From: JBAOHV01 sp963714875
GTDB taxonomy: Bacteria > Actinomycetota > Acidimicrobiia > Acidimicrobiales > Microtrichaceae
NCBI GenBank assembly: GCA_963714875.1
Contig: CAVQQI010000010.1
Coordinates: 186,001 to 250,000 of the forward strand
Direction of reading: 5' to 3'
DNA length: 64,000 bases
In this document: piece by piece, positions 26,164-35,039 of the stretch
How positions within the stretch are numbered: position 1 is the stretch's first letter
Layout of the letters: the number at the start of each line of letters is the position of its first letter
Position numbers and translations under genes: made by a program
The notes under the pieces: model-generated
The model's database searches: none
What the model saw: only the letters and a program-made list of their open reading frames with translations
Told to the model about the DNA's origin: nothing

Positions 26164-27207
26164 ATGGACACCGTCGTCCCGGCGAACGCGCCACCTGGCC
26201 CGACACCGTCCGACAGGACCTGTCGTGCCGAGGTGGAGGCGCCGATGATGGGCACCACCGCCCACGTGGTGCTCCTCGGCAGGGATGCCCCCCCGATCGA
26301 CCGGGTGATCGCCCAACTCGACTCCTACGAGTCGGCGTGGTCTCGCTTTCGACCCGACGCAGAGCTGACCCGACTCGGCGTCGGCAACGGTGCCCCGGCG
26401 GTGGTGTCACACCCCACTGCGATGCTCATCGAACGGGCGGTCTGGGCGTGGCGTCGCACCGGCGGTCGCTTCGACCCCACGGTGCTGCATGCAGTGTGTT
26501 CCGCCGGGTACGACCGGAGCTTCTCCGAGGAGCTCCCGCCCAACGCGCCCGGCACTCCGGCACCCGATGCGGCGGCCGCCGCGATGTCGCCCGTCGGGTT
26601 CCGGCCGACAGCTGCCGGATCGATCGACGTTCCGGTGCCCGGCTGCGACGGCATCGACGTCGACCCACTGGTGGATCTGGTGCGGCTGCCCGTCGGCGTC
26701 GCCATCGACCCGGGCGGCATCGGCAAGGGGCTGGCTGCTGACCTGGCAGCCACCGCAGCTGTGGACGGTGGCGCGGACGGTGCGATGGTCTCGATCGGCG
26801 GTGATCTGCGCGTCGCCGGGGCTGCGCCGCCCGAGGGGTGGGAGGTCGAGCTCGACCACCACATCGCGCCGGTCGCACGCATCAACCTGCACAGCGGCGC
26901 CCTGGCCACGTCGTCGACGCTTCGACGTCGATGGCGGACCGCGACGGGCACGGCGCACCACGTCATCGACCCGAGGACCGGCCGATCGACCGGCGGACCG
27001 TTGGTCGCCTGTTCCGTGGTCGCCGGCGAGGCCTGGTGGGCCGAGGCCCTCGCCACCGCGCTGCTGGTGGGTTGGGGCGACCCAGAGGCCGAGCCAGAGC
27101 TGCGGGAGCTGTTGGAGGACGCCGGTGCACTCCTGACCTTCGCTGACGGTGCCCAGCACGCCGTGGGCACGTTCGCCACATCGTTCTCGTTCGGAGGAGA
27201 CATCTGA
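26164..27207 (+). CDS. apbE: FAD:protein FMN transferase (ApbE)
   Basis: Transfers FMN from FAD to Thr/Ser of secreted or membrane redox proteins. Motifs: an N-terminal MMGTTAHVVL strand, LDSYESAWSRFRPDAELTRL, VAIDPGGIGKGLAADLAA (FAD and Mg binding), GAMVSIGGDLRVAG, ALATSSTLRRRW and HHVIDPRTGRST. At 347 residues it is normal length. No lipoprotein signal is evident, so its location is unclear. The stop codon overlaps the start of the ferric-reductase-like gene. No classical FMN-binding domain protein is encoded nearby. Confidence 0.92.
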   Translation: MDTVVPANAPPGPTPSDRTCRAEVEAPMMGTTAHVVLLGRDAPPIDRVIAQLDSYESAWSRFRPDAELTRLGVGNGAPAVVSHPTAMLIERAVWAWRRTGGRFDPTVLHAVCSAGYDRSFSEELPPNAPGTPAPDAAAAAMSPVGFRPTAAGSIDVPVPGCDGIDVDPLVDLVRLPVGVAIDPGGIGKGLAADLAATAAVDGGADGAMVSIGGDLRVAGAAPPEGWEVELDHHIAPVARINLHSGALATSSTLRRRWRTATGTAHHVIDPRTGRSTGGPLVACSVVAGEAWWAEALATALLVGWGDPEAEPELRELLEDAGALLTFADGAQHAVGTFATSFSFGGDI

Positions 27208-27791
27208 TGACCTCGCAGTTCTGGTGGTACGTCTCGCGGGCCAGCGGCATGGTCGCCGCCGTGCTGTTGGCGTTGACCCTGATCTGGGGACTGCTGATCA
27301 CGACCAAGTTGATCGAGCGTCGCGGCCTGCCCGCGTGGCTCACCGATCTGCACCGCTTCCTCGGCGGGCTCACGGTGATCTTCATCGCGGTGCACCTGGC
27401 GGCGCTGGTGTTCGACAACTACCTGGTGTTCTCCTGGTCGGACCTGTTCGTACCCTTCGCCAGCTCCTGGAAGGCCGGCCCGGTCGCCTGGGGCATCGGA
27501 GCGTTCTGGGCTCTGGTGGTGGTCGAGGGCTCCTCGCTGCTGCAGAAGAAGATGCCCCGCCGGGCGTGGCGGGGCCTGCACTTCCTCTCCTACCCGGTGG
27601 CGCTGATGACGGCGCTGCACGCGGCGCAGGCGGGCACCGATTCCGGCAACATCTGGTTCCGAGCGGTGTCGATCGGCCTGATCGGCGTGCTCACCGCACT
27701 CACGATCTTCCGGATCCTGTATCACCCACCGAAGCGCTCGGTCGTGCCCTCGGCCTCCGCAGCGCGAACCAGGACCTCAGCAGGTAGTTGA
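27207..27791 (+). CDS. Ferric reductase-like transmembrane protein
   Basis: A 194-residue membrane protein of the ferric-reductase/YedZ superfamily, with six hydrophobic segments and paired His residues suited to bind heme b: LHRFLGGLTVIFIAVHLAALVF, GLHFLSYPVALMTALHAAQ. It starts on the A of the apbE stop (TGATG). The usual partner of ApbE-linked electron chains is such a heme protein, which passes electrons across the membrane to a flavinylated domain. With the upstream genes it makes a small extracytoplasmic redox operon. Confidence 0.85.
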   Translation: MTSQFWWYVSRASGMVAAVLLALTLIWGLLITTKLIERRGLPAWLTDLHRFLGGLTVIFIAVHLAALVFDNYLVFSWSDLFVPFASSWKAGPVAWGIGAFWALVVVEGSSLLQKKMPRRAWRGLHFLSYPVALMTALHAAQAGTDSGNIWFRAVSIGLIGVLTALTIFRILYHPPKRSVVPSASAARTRTSAGS

Positions 27792-27872
27792 ACCGCCGCA
27801 GCCGGCGGCGTGATCGCCGATCTGGCGGTGCTCGATCTGGCGGTGCTCGATGCTCGGCCTCCTGGCAGCTTT

Positions 27873-27921
27873 GGGCGGCAATGGTGTGCGCCGGCCGTCG
27901 TGGTGCCGCCCAGAACCTGGG
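27873..27921. repeat. 49-bp direct repeat, copy 1
   Basis: Starts GGGCGGCAATGGTGTGCG and ends CCCAGAACCTGGG; it has 8-bp inverted ends of the core (GGGCGGCA/TGCCGCCC). Copy 2 differs at one base. Confidence 0.8.
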
Positions 27922-27963
27922 AGCTGTGGGCGGGTTGGTGTCGTGGGTGCATCGGCAGTCTTC

Positions 27964-28012
27964 GGGCGGCAATGGTGTGCGCCGGTCGTCGTGGTGCCGC
28001 CCAGAACCTGGG
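27964..28012. repeat. 49-bp direct repeat, copy 2
   Basis: Offset 91 bp from copy 1, one C/T difference. The region between the copies is unrelated, so this is not a simple tandem array. Confidence 0.8.
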
Positions 28013-28156
28013 CTGGTGGTGTCAGCGGCCGGGAGTTGGTTCGGGCGGGGGTGAAGTGCTCCGGTAACCTCGGCGGTCCCGGGGAGGCCGTGGACCTGAC
28101 TGACGTGGCCTGCGTCGAGCAGCCCCGGGTCCCCTGATCTCCCGTGGAGGTAGTGC

Positions 28157-30181
28157 GTGACCACCGAGTCCGACCTGACGCTGGCAGGCGAGTTCCCGGC
28201 TGCGACCGAGGAGCAGTGGCTCGCACTGGTCGACAAGGTGCTGAAGGGCGCGCCGCTGTCCAAGCTGCGCTCCAGGACGCCGGGCGGTCTGGTCGTCGAG
28301 CCGCTCTACACCCGCCACAGCGCACCCGGCGCGGCCGACGAGGCCGGTGTCCCGGGATCGGCGCCCTTCGTGCGTGGCAGTTCGGCCGCACCCCCGTCAG
28401 GCGGTGGTTGGCAGATCCGTGCGCTGCTCAGCACGCCGGACCCCCGCGACGCCAACCGCATCGCGCTGCGTGAGCTCGACCGCGGAGCGACCGAGCTGAC
28501 GGTCCGATTCGACCGGTCGTTCCGCGAATCGGTCGGCAGCACCGGTCCCGACTTCTCGGAGCTGGCGGCGCTCGACGGCGTGCTGATCACCTCCACCGAC
28601 GACCTGGCGACGGTGCTGGACGGCGTGCTGTTGGACCTGGCGCCGGTCCACCTGGAGCCCGGTGCGCAGTTCTCCCGCGCAGCGGATCTGCTGACCGCGG
28701 TCATGGAACGCCGGGGGCTCGACCCGGCCCAGGTCGCGGGCGGCATCGGCGCCGATCCGCTCGGGCACCTCGCTGCGACGGGTCGCCTGCTCCAGGGCCT
28801 GGACGGTGCCCTCGCCGAGATGGGCGGGCTGGCGGCCCGGGTCGCCTCCAGCCACCCCCGCGTCCGGTCGGTGCGGGTCGACACCACGCCGTACGTCGAA
28901 GCCGGCGCGAGCGAGACCCAGGAGCTCGCGATCATGCTGGCCACCGGGGCGGCGTACCTGCGTGCGATGTCCGACGCCGGGATGACCGTCGATGACGCCT
29001 GCGCGCAGATCGAGGTGTCGCTCGCCGCCGATGCCGACGTGTTCACCACCGTCGCGAAGCTGCGGGCCGCCCGTCGGGTGTGGAGCGCGATGACCACGGC
29101 CTGCGGGGCGACGTCCGATGCCCAGGCCCCCCAGCTGCACGTGCGCACCGCAGATCGGATGATGACCGTGCGCGACCCGTGGGTGAACCTGCTGCGGGTC
29201 ACCGCGGCGGCGCTGGGTGCCGGACTCGGCGGCGCACACTCGGTCACCACCGCTGCGTTCGACTCGGAGCTGGGCGAACCCGAGGAGCTGGGGCGCCGCA
29301 TGGCTCGCAACACCCAGTTGCTGTTGCAGGAGGAGTCCAACGTCGGCCGCGTCGTCGATCCCGCCGGTGGGTCCTGGTACATCGAGTCGCTGACCGACCA
29401 GATCGCCGTCGCAGCGTGGGAGCAGTTCGGGCAGATCGAGGCCGGGGGTGCGATGGCCGGGGTCCTGCTCGACGGGACGCTGGCGAGCTCGATCGCCGAG
29501 GTCCGCGACGCTCGTCTGGCCCAGGTCGCAACGCGCAAGGAGGCCATCACCGGCGTGAGCGAGTTCGCCGACATCAGCGAGACGCCGCTCACCCGTCCGG
29601 AGCCCGACCTGCGCACGTTGCGCTCGCGGGCCCATGAGTCCGGTACCGGCGGGGTCAGCTCCGGCACGCCGACCGAGTGCACCCCGTTGCCCCGGGTCCG
29701 GTGGGCCCAGGAGTTCGAAGCGCTGCGTGACGCGTCGGATTCCTACATGGCAGCGACCGGCGCTCGACCCAAGGTCTTCCTGGTCAACCTGGGCCCCGTC
29801 GCGGTGCACACCGCTCGCGCCACCTTCGCAAAGAACTTCTTCGAGGCCGGCGGCATCGAAGCGGTGACGAGCGAGACGGGCAGCACCACCGGGTTCGACG
29901 ATCCGGCCGACGCGGTGCGTGACGCCATGGCAGCAGCAGCCCACCTCGTCTGCATCTGCTCGTCCGACGAGCTCTACGCCGAACGGGGCATCGAGTTCGT
30001 CGCCGCACTCGATGCAGCAGGTCTGTCGCCGATCCACCTGGCGGGCCGACCGGGCGATCGGCGCGACGCCGAGACCGCCGCCGGGGTCGCCGAGTACATC
30101 CACGTGGGTGTCGACGCCCTCGCCATCCTCCGCCGGGCCCACGAGAGCATCGGCACGCCCACAGGTACGGCCGCTCGATGA
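28157..30181 (+). CDS. mutA: Methylmalonyl-CoA mutase small subunit
   Basis: Non-catalytic partner of the B12-dependent mutase that interconverts methylmalonyl-CoA and succinyl-CoA. GGAGG precedes GTG 28157. The 674-residue protein has the family N-terminus (ATEEQWLALVDKVLKGAPL), the TIM-barrel region (RVDTTPYVEAGASETQELAIMLATG, ARNTQLLLQEESNVGRVVDPAGGSWYIE) and a C-terminal B12-like domain (KVFLVNLGPVAVHTARATFAKNFFEAGG) lacking the cobalamin His, as expected for this subunit. mutB follows 55 nt downstream. Confidence 0.93.
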   Translation: MTTESDLTLAGEFPAATEEQWLALVDKVLKGAPLSKLRSRTPGGLVVEPLYTRHSAPGAADEAGVPGSAPFVRGSSAAPPSGGGWQIRALLSTPDPRDANRIALRELDRGATELTVRFDRSFRESVGSTGPDFSELAALDGVLITSTDDLATVLDGVLLDLAPVHLEPGAQFSRAADLLTAVMERRGLDPAQVAGGIGADPLGHLAATGRLLQGLDGALAEMGGLAARVASSHPRVRSVRVDTTPYVEAGASETQELAIMLATGAAYLRAMSDAGMTVDDACAQIEVSLAADADVFTTVAKLRAARRVWSAMTTACGATSDAQAPQLHVRTADRMMTVRDPWVNLLRVTAAALGAGLGGAHSVTTAAFDSELGEPEELGRRMARNTQLLLQEESNVGRVVDPAGGSWYIESLTDQIAVAAWEQFGQIEAGGAMAGVLLDGTLASSIAEVRDARLAQVATRKEAITGVSEFADISETPLTRPEPDLRTLRSRAHESGTGGVSSGTPTECTPLPRVRWAQEFEALRDASDSYMAATGARPKVFLVNLGPVAVHTARATFAKNFFEAGGIEAVTSETGSTTGFDDPADAVRDAMAAAAHLVCICSSDELYAERGIEFVAALDAAGLSPIHLAGRPGDRRDAETAAGVAEYIHVGVDALAILRRAHESIGTPTGTAAR

Positions 30182-30236
30182 ACGGTCCCGCACACGCCGC
30201 ACGCCCCGCACGCCGCATGACCCCGAGGACGATCCG

Positions 30237-32432
30237 ATGAGCTTCCAGGTCCCCGACTTCTCCCAGCTCGGCCTCCCAACGGCGACGCCCCACACCCAGG
30301 ACCGCTCGCCCGAACTGGACGCCGCGCCGACCTGGGCCACCCCGGAGGGTGTCGAGGTCAAGGCGCTCTACCGCGCCGAGGACCTCGACGGCCTCGACTT
30401 CCTCGACACCTATCCCGGCGTCGCGCCGTTCCTGCGCGGTCCGTATCCCACGATGTACGTCAACCAACCGTGGACGGTGCGCCAGTACGCGGGGTTCTCC
30501 ACCGCCGAGGACTCCAACGCCTTCTACCGCCGCAACCTCGCTGCGGGGCAGAAGGGCCTGTCGGTGGCCTTCGACCTGGCCACCCACCGCGGGTACGACT
30601 CGGACAACCCCCGGGTGTCCGGCGACGTCGGCATGGCAGGAGTCGCCATCGACTCGATCTACGACATGCGGGTGCTCTTCGACGGCATCCCGCTGGACCA
30701 GATGTCGGTGTCGATGACCATGAACGGCGCGGTGCTGCCGGTGCTGGCGCTCTACATCGTGGCGGGCGAGGAGCAGGGCGTCGCGCACCGAACAACTCGC
30801 AGGGACCATCCAGAACGACATCCTCAAGGAGTTCATGGTCCGCAACACCTACATCTATCCCGCCGACGCCGTCGATGCGGATCATCTCGGACATCTTCGC
30901 CTACACGTCCACCGAGATGCCCCGGTTCAACTCCATCTCCATCTCCGGCTACCACATGCAGGAAGCGGGGGCGTCGCTCGATCTGGAGCTGGCGTACACC
31001 ATCGCCGACGGCATCGAGTACGTGCGTGCCGGTCGCGACACGGGGCTCGACGTCGACGCGTTCGCGCCGCGGCTCAGCTTCTTCTGGGCGATCGGCATGA
31101 ACTTCTTCATCGGAGATCGCGAAGATGCGTGCCGCCCGGTTGCTGTGGGCGAAGCTCATGAAGGAGCAGTTCGACCCCTCGAACCCCAAGTCGCTGTCAC
31201 TGCGCACGCACAGCCAGACGTCGGGCTGGTCGCTCACCGCACAGGACGTCTACAACAACGTCGTGCGCACCTGCATCGAGGCGATGGCCTCGACCCAGGG
31301 CCACACGCAGTCGTTGCACACCAACGCCCTCGACGAGGCACTGGCGCTGCCCACCGACTTCTCGGCCCGGATCGCCCGCAACACCCAGCTGTTCCTCCAG
31401 CAGGAGTCGAACACCACCAAGGTCATCGACCCGTGGGGCGGCAGCTACTACGTGGAGCGCCTCACCGCGGACATGGCCGCCAGGGCGCTGGGGCACATCC
31501 GTGAGGTCGAGGAGCTCGGCGGCATGGCCAAGGCCATCGAGGCCGGCATCCCGAAGCTGCGCATCGAGGAGGCCGCGGCCCGCACCCAGGCGCGCATCGA
31601 CTCGGGCCAGCAGCCGGTGATCGGGGTCAACAAGTTCCGCCTGGACCACAACGAGCAGATCGACGTGTTGAAGATCGACAACTCGGCGGTGCGTGCCGGG
31701 CAGATCGCGAAGCTGGAGCGCCTGCGCGCGGAGCGCGACCAACCGGCGTGCGACTCGGCGCTCGAGGCACTGACGAACGCAGCGGGATCCGGCGAGGGGA
31801 ACCTGCTGGCGCTCGCGGTCGACGCGGCCCGCGCGATGGCGAGCGTCGGCGAGATCAGCGACGCACTCGAGAAGGTCTACGGACGTCACCGTGCGGAGAT
31901 CCGTTCGATCTCGGGTGTGTACCGCGGCGAGTTGGGCGATCGTGGAGGCGTGGTGGACGACGTGCGGGCCAAGGTCGAGGCGTTCGAGGCGGCCGACGGG
32001 CGCCGCCCGCGGATCCTGCTGGCGAAGATGGGACAGGACGGCCACGACCGCGGTCAGAAGGTCATCGCCTCGGCGTTCGCGGACCTGGGCTGGGACGTCG
32101 ACATCGGCCCCCTGTTCCAGACACCGGCCGAGGCAGCCCGCCAGGCCGTGGAGGCCGACGTGCACGTCATCGGGGCCTCGTCGCTCGCTGCGGGACACCT
32201 GACGTTGGTGCCCGAGCTGCGGGCCGAACTGGCTGCGCTGGGTCGCGAGGACATCATGATCGTGGTCGGCGGTGTCATCCCGCCCCAGGACTACGACGAG
32301 CTGTTGGCCGCCGGTGCGGTTGCGGTGTTCCCCCCTGGCACGGTCATCCACGAAGCCGCGGGCGACCTGCTCGACCGGCTGTCGGTGGCGCTCGGCCACG
32401 ACCAGCCAGACCGACCCGACAGCCTGACCTGA
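30237..32432 (+). CDS. mutB: Methylmalonyl-CoA mutase large (catalytic) subunit, three frameshifts
   Basis: Binds substrate and adenosylcobalamin. The N-terminal barrel has GPYPTMYVNQPWTVRQYAGF and FDLATHRGYDSDNP. The middle has RNTYIYP, FNSISISGYHMQEAGA and NTQLFLQQESNTTKVIDPWGG. The C-terminal cobalamin domain has KMGQDGHDRGQKVIAS (the DxHxxG motif) and VGGVIPPQDYDEL. Three +1 shifts, at about 30787, 30859-30861 (CCC for CC) and 31111, break the frame. Each is corrected by removing one base, restoring APEQLAGTIQND-like, YPPTPSMRI and FFMEIAKMRA. These are likely sequence errors. Confidence 0.9.
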
Positions 32433-32454
32433 CGCAGCCCCGAACGGTCGTCGG

Positions 32455-33141
32455 TCAGCCGGGGTCGGCGACGGGCTCGCTGAAGTGCATGACGATGGAC
32501 TCGAGCCCGTGCGCGTACACGCCGAGTCCCTCCGGGCCGATGGGCCGGTCCACCAGGTCCGGCGACGTTCGGTGTCGCAGGCACAGCCCTTGGAACAGGG
32601 AGTTGATGGAGATCAACATCAGCTCGGTGGTGAACGGCGCCCTGACCCGTCGGCCGATGAGTTCCAGGTACTGCTCGACGACCGGGCCGAAGTCCTCGAT
32701 CACCGCGTCGTCGCCGCTCGCGAGCAGCGCGGACACCTCGGGGTTCGCCGCGTAGACGAAGAAGCTGAACCGTGCGAAGAACGCAGGATCCTCCTTCAAC
32801 GCGTCGAAGACGAAGTCGGCGTAGCGGTGCATGATCGAGCGGGGATCGGCGTTCAGCACGTCGGGGTCGCTCAGGAGCTGGTGGAGCTCCCGGATCCCCG
32901 CCTGACGGCTCTGGTCCAGCAGGCGCTGCAACAGGTCCTTGCGGTAGGCCTCCTGAGAGGGCCACACGTGGTACACGGCGCCCTTGGTGACGCCGGCCTG
33001 ATCCGCGACGTCCGCGACCTTCACGTTGGCGAGCGCATCCACGGTGGCCGCCCGCGACTCCTCGGCGCTGAAGTTCGTGACGATCTCGGCGCCGATCGCC
33101 AGGTAGTCCCGTCGCCGTTGCTCTGCGGTGGGTCGGCCCAT
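32455..33141 (-). CDS. TetR family transcriptional regulator (1)
   Basis: A 228-residue protein starting at ATG 33141, which overlaps the stop of the second TetR gene. The N-terminal HTH is TVDALANVKVADVADQAGVTKGAVYHVWPSQEAYRKDLL; the C-terminal helical domain holds the ligand pocket (FFARFSFFVYAANPEVSAL, ELMLISINSLFQGLCLRHR). It is clearly paralogous to its neighbour (shared V.DQ/RAGVTKGA.YH.WPSQE pattern). It is convergent with mutB and upstream of meaB on the opposite strand, so control of the propionate/methylmalonate genes is plausible but unproven. Confidence 0.85.
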   Translation of the reverse strand: MGRPTAEQRRRDYLAIGAEIVTNFSAEESRAATVDALANVKVADVADQAGVTKGAVYHVWPSQEAYRKDLLQRLLDQSRQAGIRELHQLLSDPDVLNADPRSIMHRYADFVFDALKEDPAFFARFSFFVYAANPEVSALLASGDDAVIEDFGPVVEQYLELIGRRVRAPFTTELMLISINSLFQGLCLRHRTSPDLVDRPIGPEGLGVYAHGLESIVMHFSEPVADPG

Positions 33142-33875
33142 CAGCTGCCGCTTCCGGTCGCCGCCAGCGGTCCCGAGCCCGTTGCGTCGCCCGCTCCGTC
33201 GTGGACGGGTCGGGTGTAGCCATCGAGCAGGGCATCCGCGGCGGCCGAGAAGAGCGACCAGCGCACGCCGGCGGCGAGGGGGACGTCGGGGGTGCGAGCC
33301 GGGTCGATCCGGAACTGCAGGCACAGACCGTCGAGCAACGCCGCGACGGCGACGGCGAAGTCCCACGACGTGGCGCCGTCGATCATCTGCCGACCCATGG
33401 AGCCGATCGACGACTCGAGCACGGGGACCATCCGCTCCACGGAGTCGCGGAACGCCCGGTCGAGCTCGGCGCGCACCCGGTCGTCATCGAGGTAGGAGAA
33501 CAGACTGACCCGTGCGAAGAACGACGGGTCGTGGCTCAGTGTGTCGAACAAGGCGTTGCCGAACTCGCGCAAGGTCGGAGCGGTGCCGGCCGCCGCCGCC
33601 AGGTCCGATCCGATCGCCGCGAGCTGCTCTGCACCGAAGAGCTGTTGGCCGTCCAGGAGGTACGTCAGCAGGTCGTTCCAGAACACCTCCTGGGACGGCC
33701 AGATGTGGTAGAGCGCGCCCTTGGTCACGCCGGCTCGATCAGCGACGTCGGCCAGCTTCACATGGGCCAGAGCGAACCCCGGTTCGGCTCCGCCGGGTCC
33801 TGCCGATTCGGCCACCAACGCCGCGCCGATGTCCAGGTAGTCGGTCCGGCGTTGTTCCTTGGAGCGGCGCATCAC
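33141..33875 (-). CDS. TetR family transcriptional regulator (2)
   Basis: A 244-residue paralogue of the downstream TetR: HTH LAHVKLADVADRAGVTKGALYHIWPSQEVFWNDLL, C-terminal domain with DPSFFARVSLFSYLDDDRV and VAALLDGLCLQFRIDP. The stop overlaps the next start by one base, so both are made from one mRNA and could act as a heterodimer. Both have the unusual WPSQE in place of the common F.SKE after the recognition helix. It diverges from meaB, whose promoter lies 130-150 nt away. Confidence 0.85.
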   Translation of the reverse strand: MMRRSKEQRRTDYLDIGAALVAESAGPGGAEPGFALAHVKLADVADRAGVTKGALYHIWPSQEVFWNDLLTYLLDGQQLFGAEQLAAIGSDLAAAAGTAPTLREFGNALFDTLSHDPSFFARVSLFSYLDDDRVRAELDRAFRDSVERMVPVLESSIGSMGRQMIDGATSWDFAVAVAALLDGLCLQFRIDPARTPDVPLAAGVRWSLFSAAADALLDGYTRPVHDGAGDATGSGPLAATGSGS

Positions 33876-34018
33876 CGCATCCGTCCCGGAACCGGGCGCG
33901 GGACGGACCCGACGGTGTCTCGCAGGCGTGGCGCAGCGTCCGGTCGTGGTCGGTCAGGCACGGTCACGAGACTACGGCAGCGGCGCGACCCGTTCGGAGG
34001 CAACCGGAAGCGGGCTTG

Positions 34019-34024
34019 TAGTGT
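34019..34024 (+). promoter_or_regulatory. -10 box of meaB (leaderless)
   Basis: TAGTGT lies 7 nt before ATG 34032; no ribosome binding site fits in GCCGCCG. This supports the annotated start over the longer open frame. Confidence 0.45.
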
Positions 34025-34031
34025 GCCGCCG

Positions 34032-35024
34032 ATGGCTGGTCCTCTCTCGGTCGAGCAGTACGTCGACGGTGTCCGCAGCGGCGACCCTGCGGTCATGGCG
34101 CGAGCCATCACCCTGGTCGAGTCCTCCAACCGGGCCCACCGCGTGCTCGCCCAGCAGGTGGTGCTCGAGCTGCTGCCCCATGCCGGCGGCGCGCACCGCA
34201 TCGGCATCACCGGTGTGCCGGGTGTCGGCAAGTCGACCTTCATCGATCAGCTCGGAGTGAACCTGACCGCGGCGGGCCACCGGGTCGCGGTCCTGGCGGT
34301 CGACCCGACGAGTTCACGCACCGGCGGGTCGATCCTGGGCGACAAGACGCGCATGGAACGTCTGGCGGTCGACCCCCGGGCGTTCATCCGACCCTCGCCC
34401 GCCGGGTCGACCCTCGGTGGTGTCACACGGGCAACCCGCGAGACCATCCTCATCTGCGAGGCGGCCGGCTACGACGTGGTCCTGGTCGAGACCGTCGGTG
34501 TCGGTCAGTCCGAGACGGTCGTGGCCGACATGGTCGACTTCTTCCTGGTGCTGATGATCGCCGGTGCAGGCGACGACCTGCAGGGGATCAAGAAGGGCGT
34601 GCTGGAGCTCGCCGACATGGTCGCGATCAACAAGGCCGACGGTGACAACGCCACCCGCGCCGAGTTGGCGGCCGCCGAGTACCGGGGTGCGTTGCACCTG
34701 ATGCGACCGGCGTCGCCGACCTGGACGCCGCCGGTGGTGACCTGTTCGGGATTGGCCGATCTCGGGCTCCGCGAGCTGTGGGAGCAGATCGAGGTCCACC
34801 GTTCGAAGATGGGCGCCAGCGGCGAGCTCGACGACCGCCGCCGTGCGCAGCAGGTGCGCTGGATGTGGTCGATGCTCGATGAACGGCTGCGCGACGACCT
34901 GCGTGCCCGCCCGGAGGTGACCGACCGGATCGCCGCGCTCGAGGGCCGGGTGCGTCATGGCGAGCTGACCGCCACGATGGCGGTGGACGAGGTCTGGCAG
35001 CTCTACGTCGAGCTTCGCAGCTGA
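34032..35024 (+). CDS. meaB: Methylmalonyl-CoA mutase-associated GTPase MeaB (ArgK family)
   Basis: A G-protein chaperone that protects and reloads the mutase with adenosylcobalamin. Motifs: Walker A GITGVPGVGKSTFID, switch and Mg sites (LAVDPTSSRTGGSILGDKTRM), Walker B VVLVETVGVGQSE, NKAD base recognition (VAINKADGDN), and the C-terminal dimerisation helices (RRAQQVRWMWSMLDERL). The 330-residue length is typical. It is 1.6 kb from mutAB, separated by the two TetR genes. The start is fixed by the adjacent -10 box. Confidence 0.93.
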   Translation: MAGPLSVEQYVDGVRSGDPAVMARAITLVESSNRAHRVLAQQVVLELLPHAGGAHRIGITGVPGVGKSTFIDQLGVNLTAAGHRVAVLAVDPTSSRTGGSILGDKTRMERLAVDPRAFIRPSPAGSTLGGVTRATRETILICEAAGYDVVLVETVGVGQSETVVADMVDFFLVLMIAGAGDDLQGIKKGVLELADMVAINKADGDNATRAELAAAEYRGALHLMRPASPTWTPPVVTCSGLADLGLRELWEQIEVHRSKMGASGELDDRRRAQQVRWMWSMLDERLRDDLRARPEVTDRIAALEGRVRHGELTATMAVDEVWQLYVELRS

Positions 35025-35039
35025 GCACAACTGCCCGTT

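Larger units (their letters stand above)
27792..28156. other. Gene-free intergenic region with short repeats
   Basis: About 365 bp without a convincing gene. It contains a tandem 15-nt repeat, GATCTGGCGGTGCTC (27819-27848), and two 49-bp repeats listed separately. A TAACCT box near 28065 and GGAGG before GTG 28157 probably belong to the mutA promoter and leader. Open frames here in several frames are repeat-driven. Confidence 0.6.

Noticed and set aside
27873..28012. Minimal CRISPR array (two 49-bp repeats)
   Set aside because: Only two copies with a 42-bp gap, no cas genes in the window, repeats too long and with an open GC-rich context.
27792..28156. Cobalamin riboswitch upstream of the B12-dependent mutase
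   Set aside because: No B12-box-like sequence or the expected conserved core was found; the region is occupied by repeats.
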